Program-made: the position numbers and the translations under genes
Shown: piece by piece, positions 24,270 through 35,406 of the stretch
Layout: the number at the start of each line of letters is the position of its first letter
Numbering within the stretch: the first letter of the stretch is position 1
Source: Psococerastis gibbosa
Taxonomy: Eukaryota > Arthropoda > Insecta > Psocodea > Psocidae
Direction: 5' to 3'
Length of the DNA stretch: 64,000 nt
Assembly (NCBI GenBank): GCA_963971405.1
Contig: OZ020492.1
Location: 19,250,204-19,314,203, forward strand
The notes under the pieces: generated by a model
What the model was told of the DNA's origin: nothing
Databases searched by the model: none
The model's input: only the letters and a program-made list of their open reading frames with translations

Positions 24270-24478
24270 TCAGGACATGCAGAGTAGTGGTACGGGACTT
24301 TCACCCGAAAGGTTGTTGGTTCGAGTCCTAAACTTCCTACATTTTCTGGCCATGCTTCGGAGGGCATGTAAAGCAGGCGGTCCCGGGCCTTCCTAGTTGA
24401 GTGTAAGAGAGGGCTTTATAGCCCTAACTCCGCTAGATTGGCTTAGTAATAGAACAAAAAGTCCTTATTTATTTATAG
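24270..24478 (+). mobile_element. tRNA-derived SINE family II, complete copy
   Basis: The head AGAGTAGTGG and B box GGTTCGAGTCC are followed by the core TGCTTCGGAGGGCATGTAAA and GCAGGCGGTCCCGG. The family-specific body CCTAGTTGAGTGTAAGAGAG comes next, and the copy ends in TTATTTATTTATA. A possible partial target duplication, GATGTACT, is at 24241 and 24479, but the left copy is not adjacent to the SINE head. Confidence 0.85.
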
Positions 24479-24640
24479 ATGTACTTTATTTCGAGAAAAA
24501 AAGTTGGCAACCCTAGCTACACAGGGTGTTACAATATATGAGATAGATACAGAATGTGCCAACAACTAATCCGTAATATACGGTGCCCACAGGCATCAGG
24601 TACCTGGGAACACTTTGTTGTGTGCCATCACATCATCACT

Positions 24641-24903
24641 AAGGCGCGGATCTACGGCTATGGGGCTATCCGCTATAGCCCCCCCCCCCCCATTAGGGTC
24701 CTCAAAATGCGTAAAGTTCAGTTCTATTTCTACACATTTTCTCCCCCCTTGTGCACGATTGTATTCAATACCTATAATATACAACCCTTATTGCTCTAAA
24801 AATGCGTAAAATCCCAATATTTCAGCCCAATTTAAAAAAAAAAAAAAAAAAATCGAAATTTAATCTTAGCCCCCACTTTGGTCTCATTCTAGATCCGCGC
24901 CTG
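24641..24903. mobile_element. hAT-type MITE, 263 bp
   Basis: The ends AAGGCGCGGATCTA and TAGATCCGCGCCTG are inverted copies with one terminal mismatch. A perfect 8-base duplication TCATCACT lies at 24633-24640 and 24904-24911. Inside there are only poly-C and poly-A tracts and AT-rich filler. Confidence 0.88.
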
Positions 24904-25448
24904 TCATCACTTGAAGATTTTTACATTGAATGTTGAATACGATAACCTGGTAGAATGGTGCAACTGAGCCTGACATACGGTGTAACCGGACTCATAGCTT
25001 AGTTAGTGGTAAGAAGATCAGCTGTTGAAATTACTGTATTGTATAGGTGAGCGGCAGGTGAAGTACCGTAGCCACCGATTCAATCACTGCAGAGCTGGAA
25101 GTAGCCTGCGTAGGCAGGTTGGCTGTAGGTAACTAGGGCTGTGAGTTGTGTGTCATTGGTTATCTCACGACCGAGGCTGGTCGTCATCACAATATCATAT
25201 ATCGTACATGGTACGTGTAGCTTACTATTGTAATATACATTCTTCTGCTTCATTGCTTAACTGTAGAACAGTTCAATTGGTTGTAACATCTAATCGTTGA
25301 AAACGAATTTCTGATTCCTTCGAGTTCGTATCAGACATTTCAATATTTCGTACACAAAACAAAACACATAGGCACTGAGGGGAAGGGGGGGGGGGCGTCG
25401 ACGGCGAAGTCTCATCTTCCATCGAGTCACTCTCGAATTCGTTGATAA

Positions 25449-25832
25449 GGCGCCCATTCCATTGACCGGCTAGGGCTACTTCCAAAAACAGTGACGTGGT
25501 AGCAGACATTCAAGACTAAGGTTGCGTTTCCACCGATCTCGCATTGCCGAATGCAAATGACATTGACGGAAATTAGAATTTTTCTTTTTATAGAAATCTA
25601 TTAAAATGTTTGTACTTAACATATCCCATGACGCCATTTTTTAATTTTAGTTTGTTTGTTTGTGATTTTACTGTATGATCATTGATCGATTTTAACTATG
25701 GCATAGAGGAAAATAAACATTTCCGTCAATTCTGCAATGCGAGGTCGGTGGAAACCCCGCCTAAGTCTTGAATGTCTGCTACCACGTCACCGTTTTTGGA
25801 AATAGCCCTAGCCGGTCAATGGAATGGGCGCC
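25449..25832. mobile_element. Palindromic Harbinger-like MITE with a second MITE in its centre
   Basis: The outer ends GGCGCCCATTCCATTGACCG and complement are flanked by TAA (25446-25448 and 25833-25835). The outer arms, about 70 bases each, are near-perfect inverted copies (for example GTGACGTGGTAGCAGACATT and complement). Their centre is occupied by a second TAA-flanked element at 25520-25761. Confidence 0.85.
25520..25761. mobile_element. Inner Harbinger-like MITE
   Basis: The ends GGTTGCGTTTCCACCGATCT and AGGTCGGTGGAAACCCCGCC are inverted with a few mismatches and flanked by TAA at 25517-25519 and 25762-25764. It sits at the symmetry centre of the outer MITE. Confidence 0.8.
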
Positions 25833-25975
25833 TAAACATAACACTACAAGACGTAGCACACTGTATATAATACGAAATGAGCCACAACTTAAACATTATC
25901 AAATTACGCACACTAAATTAGAATTTACATGTGCTGTAGGACCCATGTCATGAGAGAGTTTCTTCAGTGACTTCG

Positions 25976-26245
25976 TGGAAATGAAACATGATTAATAACT
26001 TTATATATAAAAAATTACACTTAATTCCACAACATAAATTTTTAATAGTAACAGCTGTTTCGGTGTAACACCATCTTCAGACTGGCTCAAACAAGTACCT
26101 ATTTTTTAAGGGCTTTCCACATTCCTTTCTCTTTTCAGCCATATATTATTTAAGTTAATTAAGTTTAAGTTAATTTAGGCGTTGTCAAGTTAAACTATCG
26201 TCCGTAAACCGACTTTACAACCGACTTACAGACATCCAATTTTTT
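25976..26245 (-). mobile_element. Penelope-like terminal-repeat fragment
   Basis: The minus strand carries a hammerhead-type core (26047-26083). Its other part (phrases TTTAGGCGTTGTCAAG and GTCCGTAAACCGACTTTAC on the plus strand) recurs inverted at 54695-54840. Hammerhead motifs in terminal repeats are a known property of Penelope-like elements. No reverse-transcriptase or GIY-YIG frame is attached here. Confidence 0.6.
26047..26083 (-). ncRNA. Hammerhead-ribozyme-like motif (Penelope type)
   Basis: On the minus strand: AGU (stem I), CUGAAGA (matches the conserved CUGANGA), U, stem-loop II GGUG-UUA-CACC, GAAA, a self-complementary stem III CAGCUG, then UU and ACU closing stem I. All core positions are present. 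Stem I is only about three base pairs and stem III is a short palindrome, as in Penelope hammerheads thought to act as dimers. Confidence 0.6.
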
Positions 26246-28149
26246 TTATTACATACACAGCGTAGGTAGCGTAGAGGAAAAGCAGGGTCTGCGGAATCTC
26301 CCTACGCCTGATGGGCCTGAGCCGAAACTGATTTTTTAATAGGATGGGATACCTTTTTCCTTTTCAGTACAAATCGGTCCTTCTGAATGTACCTAATACA
26401 GCCTCTCCATTCTCTACTACTTTCAGCGAACATAGCGCAGAAGATTTCATTAATTTTATTGTTAACATTTCTTTTCCAGCACTGAAAATAAGTTACAACT
26501 CGTTAGATTTCTTTACTCTTAGATATGTACAAATATGATTTTTAGTTACATATTTGTGGAGGAGTTGACAATCCAAAAAAATATTTCAGATTACAAGGCA
26601 GTTCATTTCTTGAAGTACCTGCCCGAAATTCAAACCATTTAGAAGCGTACTCACGGATTTTTTGTCTAATTTTTCCAATCTGCCCATATCATAATTCTTA
26701 GCGTTCATACAGATGTTTAAACAGGATTTTACAAGAAATCTCCAAAATCCGAATTGTAAAAATTTCTTTACAAGCACTGAAAATAAGTTACAGCTCGTTC
26801 AATATCTTGGTACTGCTGCTCATAGGAATTTAATTCTGGAATAAGCTAGCACGTTTTGGTTGCTTAGGTTTATGGTTTTACAGTTCTTATAAGAATAAAT
26901 TCATTTCAGAATGTCATTCGGAGCTGCTCACTCCCTTGGTGAAAACATTTGTTGTAGCCTATAGTATTTCGCCAGCATTACATTCTAAGTGTTTGCTCGA
27001 CTAGCAGATTGGGTTGAAAAAAATAAAAAATAAAAGCTGCATCGTTGGATTTTGTACAAAAAGCTCTAAGGTGTTTACGAAATCCATACCGTTAACAGTT
27101 AACAGAATGAGAAGCTTTTTGCACCTATATTGAAAAAAAAAATCAACTGCTGATGAACGAACATAATTCTGTATAAATTAATTTATTTTTAATTTTATTA
27201 AGTAATTTGCACATCAGATGCTGTATACATTTAGATTTGTTACTTTAGCACAAGCCAAGGGCGGACCCAGAAATATTTCTCTGGGGGAGGGGGGCGGTTC
27301 CATGCTATGATATATACATATACGGTATACAGTATAGTAACTATTTGCATTGTTTTACGTGGCAAGGTTATATATGATTTTTTCAGGGGGGGGGGCACTG
27401 GCACAAACAAAGATATGGGTAATTTCTAATGCAAATGTGATAATGATGACTGTCAAAAGAAAAAAAATTGATTATTTGTATTTTTGTTAATGAATTATGT
27501 CATTGATTTTTCGTATTAAAATATTAAATATCTTTTGTTATTAACAATTCTTGTTTTTATTTTAAACTTTCTTTAATTGACTAGCAATAAGTATGTTTAA
27601 TAATAAGAGAAAATTGGATATTGTCACTAAAACAACCATTAAAATGGTAACAAAATATTTGTTTAGTCCATCTACTTGATATTTAAGGGGATATGGTTTA
27701 AAACGAAAACTGGACCACAAAACCCCCCGGCCCCATCCAGAATCATAATCTGCAAGCTTTTCTGAGTTCAAAACAATTTTCAGAATGTGGTCCTCATATT
27801 TTGCATACTCAACTAACTTAACCTACAGCGCCTGCACTAACCGGGTTTGTCTCCCATCCATACCACCTCATACCACAGGATTGTCGCCAACACATCAAGA
27901 AAACATCGCCTGTGTATGGAGCTGACTGTTCAGTTTTATAAGAGGGAGTTATTGGTGAGCTCACTGTTTTACACTTTGCTATGATGACTTAATTTATAAT
28001 AGTGATGCAATTGTAATGACTAGCATTAAAATTCCCTTGCTGAGCTACAGCGCAATCTTTAAAATGTTCACAGTTCGTCAAGTGAAATCTCCTTCTACAG
28101 AGACATGCAAGTTACAACTTCAGTTACCAGAGTATTTTTTTTTTTTTTT
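26246..28149. other. Non-coding stretch with transposon scraps
   Basis: No gene recognised. A phrase CACTGAAAATAAGTTACA occurs twice (about 26479 and 26774). A CAAGGGCGGACCCAG block at about 27256 followed by poly-G looks like a hAT end, but no matching right end was found. Confidence 0.4.
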
Positions 28150-28320
28150 GCCGGCCTTACCAAGTTCAATCCAGCGGTTCAAAGATGCAGATAACTTGGT
28201 AGAGTGCACAGTGCCGGTAGGGAAACATGGTAGGACTTGTCCTGGTCACCTCGGAACTAATCGTGTGATTGACTGTGTTTCCCAAGTGGTTCGGAATCCA
28301 CTATAATCAGGAGGTCCCCT
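28150..28320 (+). mobile_element. 5S-rRNA-derived SINE, copy 2 (diverged, shortened)
   Basis: It starts GCCGGCCTTACCAAGTTCAA, then AACTTGGTAGAGTGCACAG, GGTAGGGAAACATGGTAGGA and the body phrases GTCCTGGTCACCTC and AAGTGGTTCGGAATCC. It matches copies 1 and 3 but stops after GGAGGTCCC, before the CAA-rich tail. Confidence 0.55.
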
Positions 28321-28615
28321 GTCCTATGGGCCCACACCGTGGCCTGGGACTGTGTCAAACCATACTACTACTACCAGCGTAATTTAGCCACCAAATAGGT
28401 CAATTTTAAGGAAACTGATATTTTTGTCCGCTCAGTTGTCAGCAATCTTTCCACTGAACCCTATTATTTAGAGAAAATAAAAAATGCTCAGTAAGGAAAT
28501 CGAAAATGTGAATTTTTAAAACAATATATTCAGCAAGCATCAGAAATACCCAGTGAATTAATTAGTAAAACCCCAAATCTTCAACAGGTTTGGAAAAGAA
28601 ATGAAGTCATTAAAG

Positions 28616-28800
28616 CAGAGGTTCTCAAACTTTTTTCGTCGCGGACCCCTAAATGATATAAAATTGCATGGCGACCCACTAAATTCAACATTGCAATTTT
28701 TACTTCGATTTTCTTCCTACAAAATAGCCTTACAGTCCATGGGCGTACGCAGGAATAAGAGCATGGGGGAGGGGGGCAAGCCAGGGGATAGATAAATATG
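28616..28800 (+). mobile_element. hAT-type 5' end (CAGAGGTTCTCAAACTTTTT)
   Basis: CAGAGGTTCTCAAACTTTTT followed by CGTCGCGGACCCC is the classical 5' end of a large hAT family in animals. Related phrases (GCGACCCACTTGG, GCGACCCATTTTAGGG) appear at 30490-30545, so one old copy may have been split by later insertions. No right terminus was located. Confidence 0.5.
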
Positions 28801-29561
28801 ATACCACGCCTTAGTACCCCCCCCCCTCCCCCAAGGCAAATTTTTCAAAGGATACGCCAAAGGAAATGGGTTTCCACACATTCATTTTACAACTCTTAGG
28901 CTCTCTGGACACGATGCGTTTTTCCCAAGCGTTCTAGGTGCGTTTTACCAAGGTCAAAACGGACAGTTTTAACGCAGTGAAGGGCACAATACACGATGCG
29001 TTTTTCCCGACGTTAAATCGTTAGTCCGCCATTTTTGTTTATTGTTATTTTTGCTTAAAAATACAATTTAAAACTAATTTTTTAACATGCCTAGACCAAA
29101 AAGTAGAAGGAAAAAGAGTATTTTCTGCAATGCTCCTAATTATACAGATGAAGCTCGAAGAAGAGCAACGATATGATAGGCAATAAGTTAAATCACGATT
29201 TATACTAAATCGGTACGATTACTCTCATGTTAGACTTATTAAGGAGCTACAGTTAATGCCAAGTAATTTTTCATAATTTTGTTAAAATAATTGGAATGTT
29301 TCGTGTGCCAGAGGCACGGAAATGACTCAAACGCATCGAAAAATTCAGACAAAATATCTTGTTGTAGTTGCTCCGCCATTTTGTCTCTTTTGATAGTAAG
29401 CAAATCGTGGAAGCAGACATTTTTAGTAGCAAAATAGCATGGATTTTGTGTTTGTCATGTTGCCCGCCTAACCGACGAGAAAACGCATGCCCCAAAAAAT
29501 CGGTTCAATGGAGTACTTGCGTAGTGACGTCACATGATCACCAATAATTTTATTGTGCGAA

Positions 29562-29723
29562 AGTTACATAAGCAAAACATAAGCAGCAACCAATAGTTGT
29601 CCGATGACGTCCATTCGAATGGAGTTCTTGCGCAGGTAAATCCAACAGGGATGCTATACATGGAGTCAATGTAGACGTCATCGGACAACTATTGGGTGCT
29701 GCTTATCTTTTGCTTATGTAACT
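29562..29723. mobile_element. Foldback MITE, 162 bp
   Basis: About 48 bases at each end are inverted copies: AGTTACATAAGCAAAACATA and CAATAGTTGTCCGATGACGT on the left with their complements on the right (one or two differences). No unambiguous target duplication was seen, so the superfamily is open. Confidence 0.7.
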
Positions 29724-29739
29724 CGGGATCATTTTTTTT

Positions 29740-30375
29740 ATTTGGGGGGTTTTATTCTCAAAAAACTCCAAAAAAGTCTAAAAAAATTATTTCCCGAAAA
29801 CGGCTGCAACGATTTCTTTTAAATTCGCATATATTGTAGTTGTTATTAATGTTGATAAAATGCGGGGGGTCGCTTGCCCCTTGATAGTTTACTTCGGGGG
29901 GTAAAAAAATAAAAATATGTAAATGTTAATGAAAAATGACTAAAAAATAATTTTTCTACGAAACCTTTCTATCGATGATTTCTACCTTCAGGTAGCCTAT
30001 GTTTTAGGTGTTAAATTGAGTAACGAAACCGGATATGTTGCTTTCCCAAAAAATATTTGGCTTTGCACAAAAAATTATTTTATGAAGAAATGTTAGAAAA
30101 TTCGCGCTTAAATGCATTGTGTGCCCTGCAATTATTGCTGTGTGGTAAAATTAATGTGTTGGTCTGACCTTTCTAGAATTTATCTCACTTCCAGTGACGT
30201 CAGGTGGACAACCCCCCCCCCCCCCCCCGAAATAACGTCATATTCTCTATCTACTAATGTGCATCAAATGGCCTACCAGCCAAGGACGGGCGTTGGCTGA
30301 AGAAGAAGAAGAAGAAGATCTACTAATGCTGATAAATTGGAAAGCATGTTCGAGTAAACTCGGACCGGTTCTTTT
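29740..30375 (+). repeat. Interspersed repeat R1, copy lacking the CAGA block
   Basis: It contains AAAACTCCAAAAAAGTCTAA, GGGGGGTCGCTTGCCCCTTG, TTTCTACCTTCAGG, CACTTCCAGTGACGTCAGGT, a poly-C run (30210-30228) and the terminal AAAGCATGTTCGAGTAAACT. A GAAGAAGAAGAAG insertion at about 30300-30318 interrupts it. Confidence 0.7.
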
Positions 30376-30550
30376 ATCGGTTTTGGCCGCCAATCCCGTT
30401 CCCAACAATCTTTACAAAATATATGACTTAAATTGGATAAAACTTGTCATTTAATTCAATTCTAGTGTATAACTGGCAGACGAGACCACGCCGCGACCCA
30501 CTTGGAAAATTTTCGCGACCCATAAAGCGACCCATTTTAGGGTCGCCTGC

Positions 30551-30877
30551 ATTGAAGGTAAGCAAGGCAGTGCTTACAACAAAAGACAGAGAGTGGTCCC
30601 ATTGTCACCACTGCAACTAGGCGATATTGTGTGGGTCAAAGACCTTAAAACAAACGGTACGATCGTTAAAATATGGCCATACCACAGATACAGTGTACAA
30701 TGTAATAATAATCGATATCAGCGAAACAGATGGTGTTTAGTGTTAAACAAACACGGTGACGTTGCTGACTCTGCAACATTGCACATTTCGGTGCAACAGG
30801 CAGCAGTGGCTTATCAGATCAATGCAAGGCAACGACCTTTCAAACTGTCGCAACGTCCAATTCGATACCGTTATTAA
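30551..30877 (+). pseudogene. LTR-retrotransposon integrase C-terminal fragment
   Basis: The frame reads through YNKRQRVVPLSPLQLGDIVW, VKDLKTNGTIVKIWPYHRYS and RNRWCLV, ending at TAA 30875-30877. This is the layout of the Gypsy-type integrase tail (a basic stretch, a GD-x-VWV strand, then a SYxV...RN strand pair). About 108 codons remain, and nothing upstream continues the integrase. It is a relic with no flanking LTR seen. Confidence 0.65.
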
Positions 30878-31157
30878 ACCAATGTTTTTTTTTTTTTAAT
30901 GTGTCTTGTGTCATTGTGTTAAAAGAGCTTTAACATACATAGCTTTAAGCATACTTACTGTCAAATGTAATGGGTTATTGTTTTCAATAAAAGGGGAGGG
31001 GTGTAGAGTCAGGCTGCTGACTACGCGTCACCACTCACCTCAGTATGTCTCGGGCATGCGGTGTTATCACTACCTACCTTACTTAAGCCTGCCAGATTTA
31101 TTTTTTTTTAAAACCGGGAAGTTTCGGTTTGGTGTATACACTATACTGCATTATACA

Positions 31158-31445
31158 CCGGCGCCGAAATGAGGACATAAGGTTGGAAATGAAAACTGCT
31201 GATGTTGCAGTGAAACTAAGGGAAAGAAGACTCAGCTGGTGGGGCCACGTCCAGAGAGAAAAAGCATCCCTCCTAAAGCGTATACAGAACAAGACACTCC
31301 CTGGACCCCGCCCCCGGGGAAGACCGAAAATGACACTCCCCAGAAAAATCGAAGAAAACATAAGAACTCTCGCTCTGAACAAGGAAGACGCTCTAAACAG
31401 AGTTGTTTGGAAACGCCGCTGCCGTGCCGCCGACCTTCTCTGAGG
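31158..31445 (+). pseudogene. LINE C-terminal fragment (RTE/CR1-like)
   Basis: The frame shows RRLSWWGHVQREKASLLKRI, then GPRPRGRPKMTLPRKIEEN and a final A-x-x-R-x-x-W-like segment. This is the conserved end of many LINE polyproteins (RRL-x-W-x-GH-x-x-R, GRP-x-x-x-W). The usual DR-x-x-W has decayed to NRVVW. It is followed by GTAAAAGTAAAAGTAAAAAG, a simple-repeat tail at about 31458-31478. Confidence 0.65.
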
Positions 31446-31479
31446 ACAAAGGCGATGTAAAAGTAAAAGTAAAAAGTAC

Positions 31480-32055
31480 TTATGCAGTACTGCCAGAAGT
31501 CCCGCCATTTCTATGGTGTTTTGCGGTGGCTTTTTTTCATTGTTTGGGTCTGTGGCATAATATTGGCGGGGTACGCCGCGTCGGCTTCTGTCGGTTTGGG
31601 CGCTCAGACTGAAGTAATAATCAAATTAATTAATTAATTTACGCTGCAATTGTAAGGTAAGTGCTAAGTTAAACTGTGTTAATAGTTTACTTGATGTGCC
31701 GTAAGTTTTATACCATTTCAAGTGAAAATACTTCTAAAAAAGCTTCGTCCTTGCTGAATATGTACAAGCGTCTCTTTTTACTAGAAAGCCTTTTGGAAAA
31801 TGGAGGCCTAATTTTATTTTGAAAGATGTAATTTTTTGAATTAATTTTGGTAATTATCCAAATTAATGAATTAATTAGGGTATTTTATGCAATTTCGTTT
31901 GGAAAAATTTGCATTTTGGCTTTTTTTCTTTTAAAATATGAGTGTTTTTCCTCATTAGTTGTAGAAAATATGGAACTTATTTTTTTATAATAGCTAGTGA
32001 TTCTTTTGATAGTAGGGCCTAATTAACACATTTAACACATTAAATATGTAAATAA
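31480..32055. other. Region upstream of the duplicated-exon gene
   Basis: A mixed-composition stretch (31500-31615) precedes a GTAAGT at 31657-31662 that could be the donor of a non-coding first exon of the gene starting at 33237. This is speculative; no TATA box is clear. Confidence 0.25.
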
Positions 32056-32059
32056 TTAA

Positions 32060-33020
32060 TTATTTATTGGCAAACAGACATAAAGGTCCAATAAAATTCA
32101 AATATTGTACAGAAAATTGAGTACAATTTAAATTCCATCTTGGTACAATTTTGTTGACTAAAGGCACTAACTTACGGTTATACAGTAATCATCAAACTAT
32201 CGAGACAAAACATTAATATTCATGGTGTATTTGCAAAGTTAGCTGATACAACAGTATAGTGGATAGCCTATTGAAAATTACTTTCCATTTCATTCTGCAT
32301 GTTGTTTATTTTATAATTAGATTGTTAATGTCTATAACTTAATAGGCTGCAGGATGTCTTGTATCGATATAGTAGTTTGATGACAACTGTTTACTGTATA
32401 CAGGGATTTATATAAAGATTTTATAATATCTGTTACATTATACAATACCGTACAAGTACAAGAGAGTATAAAATAAAATCGTCAAAATCAGGTAGTTCTG
32501 TCATTGTCATTGTGCTAGTGCCTCAGTGACAGTGTAGGAGGCTTCCTCTAAGAGGCGGTTTCTAAGCAATTTAGGGAAGTCAGAAGCATTTCTCGCCGCT
32601 CTCAGTTCAATCAGGAGTTTGCTAAGGTAGGCAAAACCTTGTAGTATAGGATCCAATCGCTCACACTTGGCTGTATGTGGCGCTGGCCTTACAAGGTCAC
32701 CCCGTTGCCTCGTCCCCGTTTTGTTTAAATGTCCCCCACACCTCAGGCTTTAAGATATGTAAGATGCATCTAAATATGTACAGACTTGGGGCTGTCATGA
32801 TTTATACTGATTTGAAATGAGAGCGACAACTGTCACGAGGTCTCAGTTTTAGCATGTAGCGCACTCCCACATATGGCTCATTGCAAGTGAGTGGTAGGCC
32901 TTGTCAACTTGCATTCCTAAGAATTTCAAAATTTCAAAATTCCAGCAAATTGTAAAACATGCATAGAGAGACTGCTCTTGTTGGGGCTTGTGGTCTAGTT
33001 ATTTTGGCAGGTTCAAAATG
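32060..33020 (-). pseudogene. Decayed LINE 3' half
   Basis: The minus strand has scattered LINE C-terminal matches in shifting frames: FLGMQVDKAYHSLAMSHMWE (about 32930-32870), APSLYIFRCILHIL (about 32793-32750) and KLLIELRAARNASDFPKLL then EEASYTVTEAL near 32510-32615. Many stops and shifts are present. The 3' end is probably near 32060. Confidence 0.55.
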
Positions 33021-33236
33021 GTGTTTCTCTTAATTAAACAAACCATAAATTTTTTGATATTAGTTTAAAATTGAAGGATTCCTCTCTGTTCATGTATAAT
33101 CGTGTATAGCCTATAAACCGTAACACTTTCCCGAAAATTAGAACTCTATAGAAGCATTGTATTTGTCCCTTTGCTCTTATGCCTTTGTGTTTTCTTTGAA
33201 GGAGAATTTTTCAATATATCCTGACACCACTCCAGA

Positions 33237-35009
33237 ATGGAAGAGAACGAGGGTCAAAAAAGGATAGATGAAGGGCGGGAGTGTGACGACCTGCAGGCGA
33301 GCCCTGGCCAAGCAGAAGAGATCTCAAGCACTTCAGCCTCGGATTATGTGTTACACGAAGGGTATGTATCCTGTTTTAGAATACATGAACTAGAAAAAGG
33401 GGAATGTGGTGCATATTTTTCAACCAACTAGCCTCCTTATTAATGTGAGCTTTGTCATTTCACCACATTGTCAATTAGTTCCAAGTAACGTACAGATGGT
33501 ATTTCCTTGATTAATTGTAGCAAGACGAGTCAACGACGCTCAGCAAACGTAGGTACTCCCTTCGTTAAGGCCAACTTCCAGCAGGAATTGGCCTAACATA
33601 CAAACTCATATAATATGATTAAATTAGTGAATGTGGCGGGCCTTAATCCGCCACTGCCTTCTCCACTGACCTAGTGGTTAGGGTTGCACTGGAAGGGGGA
33701 CCAATCGGCTCACAGTATTGTAATTGGGGCGTCTGTCCATATAATTGTTAAATATAATGAGACTAGTTTTTGAATCCAACCTGCGTGGTACCTTCTCTCC
33801 AACACCAAGAGCACAACCCTTCCCCGTACGCCGAGTTCGAGCGGAAACACCCTTACTTACAGAAGCGGATTCAATAATCAATTATTGCTTTCCAATTTAT
33901 ACGCATTATAAGGAAAGCTTTGTGATGGGCAAAATTTTCGAGGTTTCAACGGATTTACACGTTTTGAGGTCCCAGGAACCAAACAAAGTGGTTTTTACGA
34001 AATGTCTGTCTGTCGTTCTGTCTGTTTGTCTGTCTGTGTGTCTGTGTTTCTGTCTGTCTGTTCATCGATTTCCGGGCAAACTACTCGGCCGATTTTGATG
34101 AAATTTTTTGGGCTAATTCAATTTTATTTTCAAAAAAACGTCTAAAAACAATTATTTCTCAAAAACGGCTCCAACTATTTCTTTAAAATTGACATATATT
34201 GTGGTCGTTATTAATGTTAACATAATGCGGGGGGTCGCTTGCCCCTTGATAGTTTGCTTCTGGGGGTAAAAAAATAAAAATTACTCAATTTTCATGAAAA
34301 ATGATTAAAAAATATTTTTTCTGCGAAACCTTTCTATCGATGATTTCTACCTTCAGGCATATTTTAGGTGTTAGTAACGAAACCGGACAGGTTGCTTTCC
34401 CAAAAAACTATTTGGTTTTGTGCGAAAAAATTGTTTCGAAAAAATGATAGAAAATTTGCGCTCAAATGCATTGCTTGCCCTGCCATTATTATTGAGTGGT
34501 AATGTGTCTGACCTATCTAGAATTTACCTCACCTCCAGTGACGTCAGGGGGACAATCCCCCCCCCCCTCCCCCCGAGTTATCGGAAATTTAACCATGGGA
34601 AAATTATTTACCATGAAATTATTCATTTTCCCTATCTACTAATTTTGAAAAATTGGGAAGCATGTTCGAGTAAACTCGGACTGGTTCTTATGAAATGTGT
34701 TCCCTAGACGCAGTGTTTGTCTGAGCTCGTCAAGTTTCGCGTGTTTTTACACAAAGTTTACGTAAGGATTGAACTCAAAGTGCTTTTCCCTTGTCGTAAA
34801 TCATATTGCATGAGTTATACAATAGGGACACATTTTCTGTAAAATGAAGGTATAAAATAATGATTGTTGCTTTCAGTCCTGAATCCGAAGATGGCAGTGC
34901 CGGTCTGGTCTCGAGTGACGCATCCCTAGCTAGTGCCAGTTTCCAAGAGAGAGATGAACCTGAGGGTATTTTGGTGGAAGGTAGTGGCATCGCCAGCGAG
35001 CTTCAACAG
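33237..35009 (+). CDS. Duplicated-exon gene, exons A and B
   Basis: Exon A (33237-33361) begins with an ATG, MEENEGQKRIDEGRECDDLQ, and ends at donor GTATGT in phase 2. Exon B (34877-35009; acceptor TTGCTTTCAG, donor GTAAAT) completes the split Gly codon and runs 133 bases to phase 0. Together they encode 86 residues, acidic and Ser-rich (EEISSTSASDYVL, then SEDGSAGLVSSDASLASASF). Both exons and their intron have a second copy 3.6 kb downstream (C and D). The intron contains a full R1 copy. The start could also be internal if an upstream exon exists, because CCACTCCAG lies just before the ATG. Function unknown. Confidence 0.6.
33890..34692 (+). repeat. Interspersed repeat R1, full copy
   Basis: It lies inside the A-B intron. 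It starts CCAATTTATACGCATTATAA, continues with the fused CTGTCTGTCTG block (about 34000-34065), CCGGGCAAACTACTCGGCCG, GGGGTCGCTTGCCCCTTGAT and a poly-C run (34556-34573), and ends AAGCATGTTCGAGTAAACTC then GGACTGGTTCTT. Its ends share the inverted phrase CCAATTT/AAATTGG. No ORF or transposase. Confidence 0.75.
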
Positions 35010-35406
35010 GTAAATCAATTTCTTTCGATAGACGCTTTTTCACACGAATTCCCTATTGGCCAGAATTGTCCAGTTGCTGATGAACTAGACTATAAGAAAT
35101 GTAAGCATGGCCTCGTAGCGGTACAAACAATGGACCCCCCCTTTTCCCCTCCTGTACCCTCCTCCTATATTTTCTTCCTTTCTTCCCCTTCCGTTTTATA
35201 TTCCATATAATTTAAGTTATATTACTATGAATGCTGCTATTACCTATGGTTAACATGAAAAAAAGACTTTATTGTATTATTACAATAAAGTCGTTAATCA
35301 TTCTCTTATTCATTCATTCACATATAAGCCTAAAGGGAAAACTTTTCGGTTGTTGTTGTTGTTGCTGAGTCTCCGAGATGCAATCTTTGAAGTCTACTTA
35401 ATTAAG

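Noticed and set aside
28735-28860. hAT-like end GGGCGTACGCAGG with poly-G/poly-C tracts
   Set aside because: Opposite end (GGATACGCC) is too short and diverged, and no octamer duplication was found.
28916-29495. Possible Harbinger element between ACACGATGCGTTTTTCCC and the complement-like GAGAAAACGCATG
   Set aside because: The ends match over only about ten bases and no target duplication could be placed.
31098-31508. 136-codon minus-strand frame
   Set aside because: Antisense of the LINE C-terminal fragment on the plus strand, which has the recognisable motifs.
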